Of a DNA stretch of 64,000 bases, positions 63,461-64,000 are shown piece after piece. Positions within the stretch are counted from its first letter, which is position 1. Every line of letters starts with the position of its first letter. The notes beneath the pieces were generated by a model, which was not told the origin of the DNA, did no database searches, and worked only from the letters and a program-made list of their open reading frames with translations. Both the position numbers and the translations under genes were made by a program. The DNA comes from Ptiloglossa arizonensis (taxonomy: Eukaryota; Arthropoda; Insecta; Hymenoptera; Colletidae). The stretch is from the NCBI RefSeq assembly GCF_051014685.1, contig NW_027478527.1, positions 310,001 to 374,000 on the forward strand, read 5' to 3'.

Positions 63461-64000
63461 CGCAATTCTGTTGCTCCAAACGCTTAACCAGAATGGCCTA
63501 GGGAAAAAAATCTGCATACTGTCGTAATCGGGCGAGTTTCTACTTTCAGATGCAATAGGAATTTTTGGGTTAGGTCAATCCGTTCGCGAGATATGGGACT
63601 TTGAAGCTAAGAAATGGTTGTGAAGACAACAAATTTTTCGCACTTCTGCTGCTCCAATCTCTTAACCAGAATGCCCTAGTGGAAAAATACGCATACCGTT
63701 GTAATCGGGCGAGTTTCTACTTTCAGACGCAGCAGGAATTATGGGTTTGGTCATTCCGTTCGCGAGATATGGGAGTTTGAAGCCAAGAAATGGTTGAGAA
63801 GGCAAAAAATTTTTCGCAATTCTGCTGCTCCAAACGCTTAACCAGAATGGCCCAGGGAAAAAATACACATACCGTTGTAATCTGGCGAGTTTCTACTTTC
63901 AGACGCAGCAGGAATTTTTGGGTTTGGTCAATCCGTTCGCGAGGTATGGGACTTTGAAGCTAAGAAATGGTTGAGAAGACAACAAATTTTTCGCAATTCT

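Larger units (their letters stand above)
63321..63497 (+). repeat. Near-consensus reference monomer (177 bp)
   Basis: This copy, numbered from the C of CTAGGG, is close to the majority sequence and serves as a coordinate frame. In order it carries an A6 run at 7-12, a CENP-B-box-like motif at 19-35, a variable 10-bp cassette at 51-60, a T5 run at 64-68, a TCGCGA palindrome at 86-91, an A6T5 tract at 130-140, and a CTGCTG(or TTG)CTCC block near 147-156. The junction with the next copy forms GGCCTAGG. Hand count of the consensus gives 74 G+C in 177 (about 42%), with G (43) exceeding C (31) on this strand. The copy differs from the majority at the cassette (GACGC for GATGC) and in the CTGCTG block (a T for C). 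Confidence 0.9.
1..64000. repeat. Satellite DNA array, ~177-bp monomer, head-to-tail, whole window
   Basis: Every stretch of the window is a copy of one monomer of 177 bp (176 bp in one subfamily). For example, the conserved ATCCGT core starts at 115, 292 and 469, exactly 177 apart. All copies share the same orientation, and I found no unique insert, transposon, inversion or gap. Copies differ by scattered substitutions and a few one-base indels. Both window ends fall inside a monomer, so the array continues outward. Near-nucleosomal satellites in megabase or sub-megabase arrays are typical of eukaryotic centromeres and pericentromeres, which is the role I infer here. A subtelomeric or other heterochromatic block is the alternative. 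I cannot name the satellite family or species. Confidence 0.98.
62561..64000. repeat. Right edge of window: mixed monomers
   Basis: Monomers of core and flank types alternate, with slightly more private changes than the core: GGGAAATGATACAC near 62,622, CTGTTCC near 62,941, TTTATGGG near 63,030, an unusual monomer start AAAAAAATCTGCATACTGTCG near 63,505, and CCCTAGTGG near 63,674. The last bases are mid-monomer, so the array runs on. No gene or other element is visible. Confidence 0.75.

Noticed and set aside
1..64000. CRISPR array
   Set aside because: There are no short direct repeats separated by unique spacers. The whole 177-bp unit repeats and the variable cassette is drawn from a few recurring forms.
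1..64000. A bacterial or phage repeat region, or an undescribed gene system hidden in the array
   Set aside because: No gene, operon, terminator hairpin or mobile-element signature was found on either strand. Length, periodicity and nested HORs fit eukaryotic satellite DNA.

Overview
The whole window is one uninterrupted tandem array of a satellite monomer of about 177 bp, running head-to-tail in a single orientation from the first base to the last (about 362 copies, from 64,000 divided by about 176.75). I see no credible protein-coding gene, RNA gene, transposon insertion, CRISPR array, unique spacer or inversion. The array is cut off at both ends of the window, so its true size is larger. 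This architecture points to a eukaryotic chromosome and to constitutive heterochromatin, most plausibly centromeric or pericentromeric. That is inferred from monomer length, array size and higher-order structure; the species cannot be named from the sequence. A hand count of a near-consensus monomer gives about 42% G+C and no CpG depletion.

Layout. (1) From 1 to about 10.7 kb, monomers keep a 177-bp period and form short local higher-order repeats (HORs): a 4-monomer 708-bp repeat at 2.6-4.65 kb, a 10-monomer repeat of about 1.77 kb at 6.2-9.8 kb, and a separated 28-monomer copy pair. (2) From about 10.7 to 22 kb, a 176-bp subfamily with one fewer T in a T run enters and mixes with the 177-bp forms, with 3-, 5-, 9-, 15- and 17-monomer repeats. 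(3) From about 22 to 51.8 kb lies a very homogeneous core. It contains 19-, 14- and 10-monomer offset copies, then an 11,489-bp (65-monomer) block duplicated in tandem at 27.2-38.7 and 38.7-51.8 kb. The second copy is longer by an internal 1,591-bp (9-monomer) tandem duplication, giving 13,080 bp. (4) From 51.8 to 64 kb, a more mosaic flank holds 5-, 8- and 4-monomer repeats.

The elements work together as a structural array. Each monomer carries a 17-bp motif resembling the mammalian CENP-B box (12/17, or 13/17 in one subfamily), an A6T5 tract, a TCGCGA palindrome and a variable 10-bp cassette. Short open frames on both strands arise because 177 is divisible by 3 and because point variants remove a stop codon inside a CCTAGG palindrome; I do not regard them as genes. 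The features of most interest are the nested recent duplications, a likely gene-conversion patch at about 34.2-34.3 kb, a local cluster of one-base insertions at 7.6-8.1 kb that may be an assembly artefact, and the CENP-B-box-like motif.
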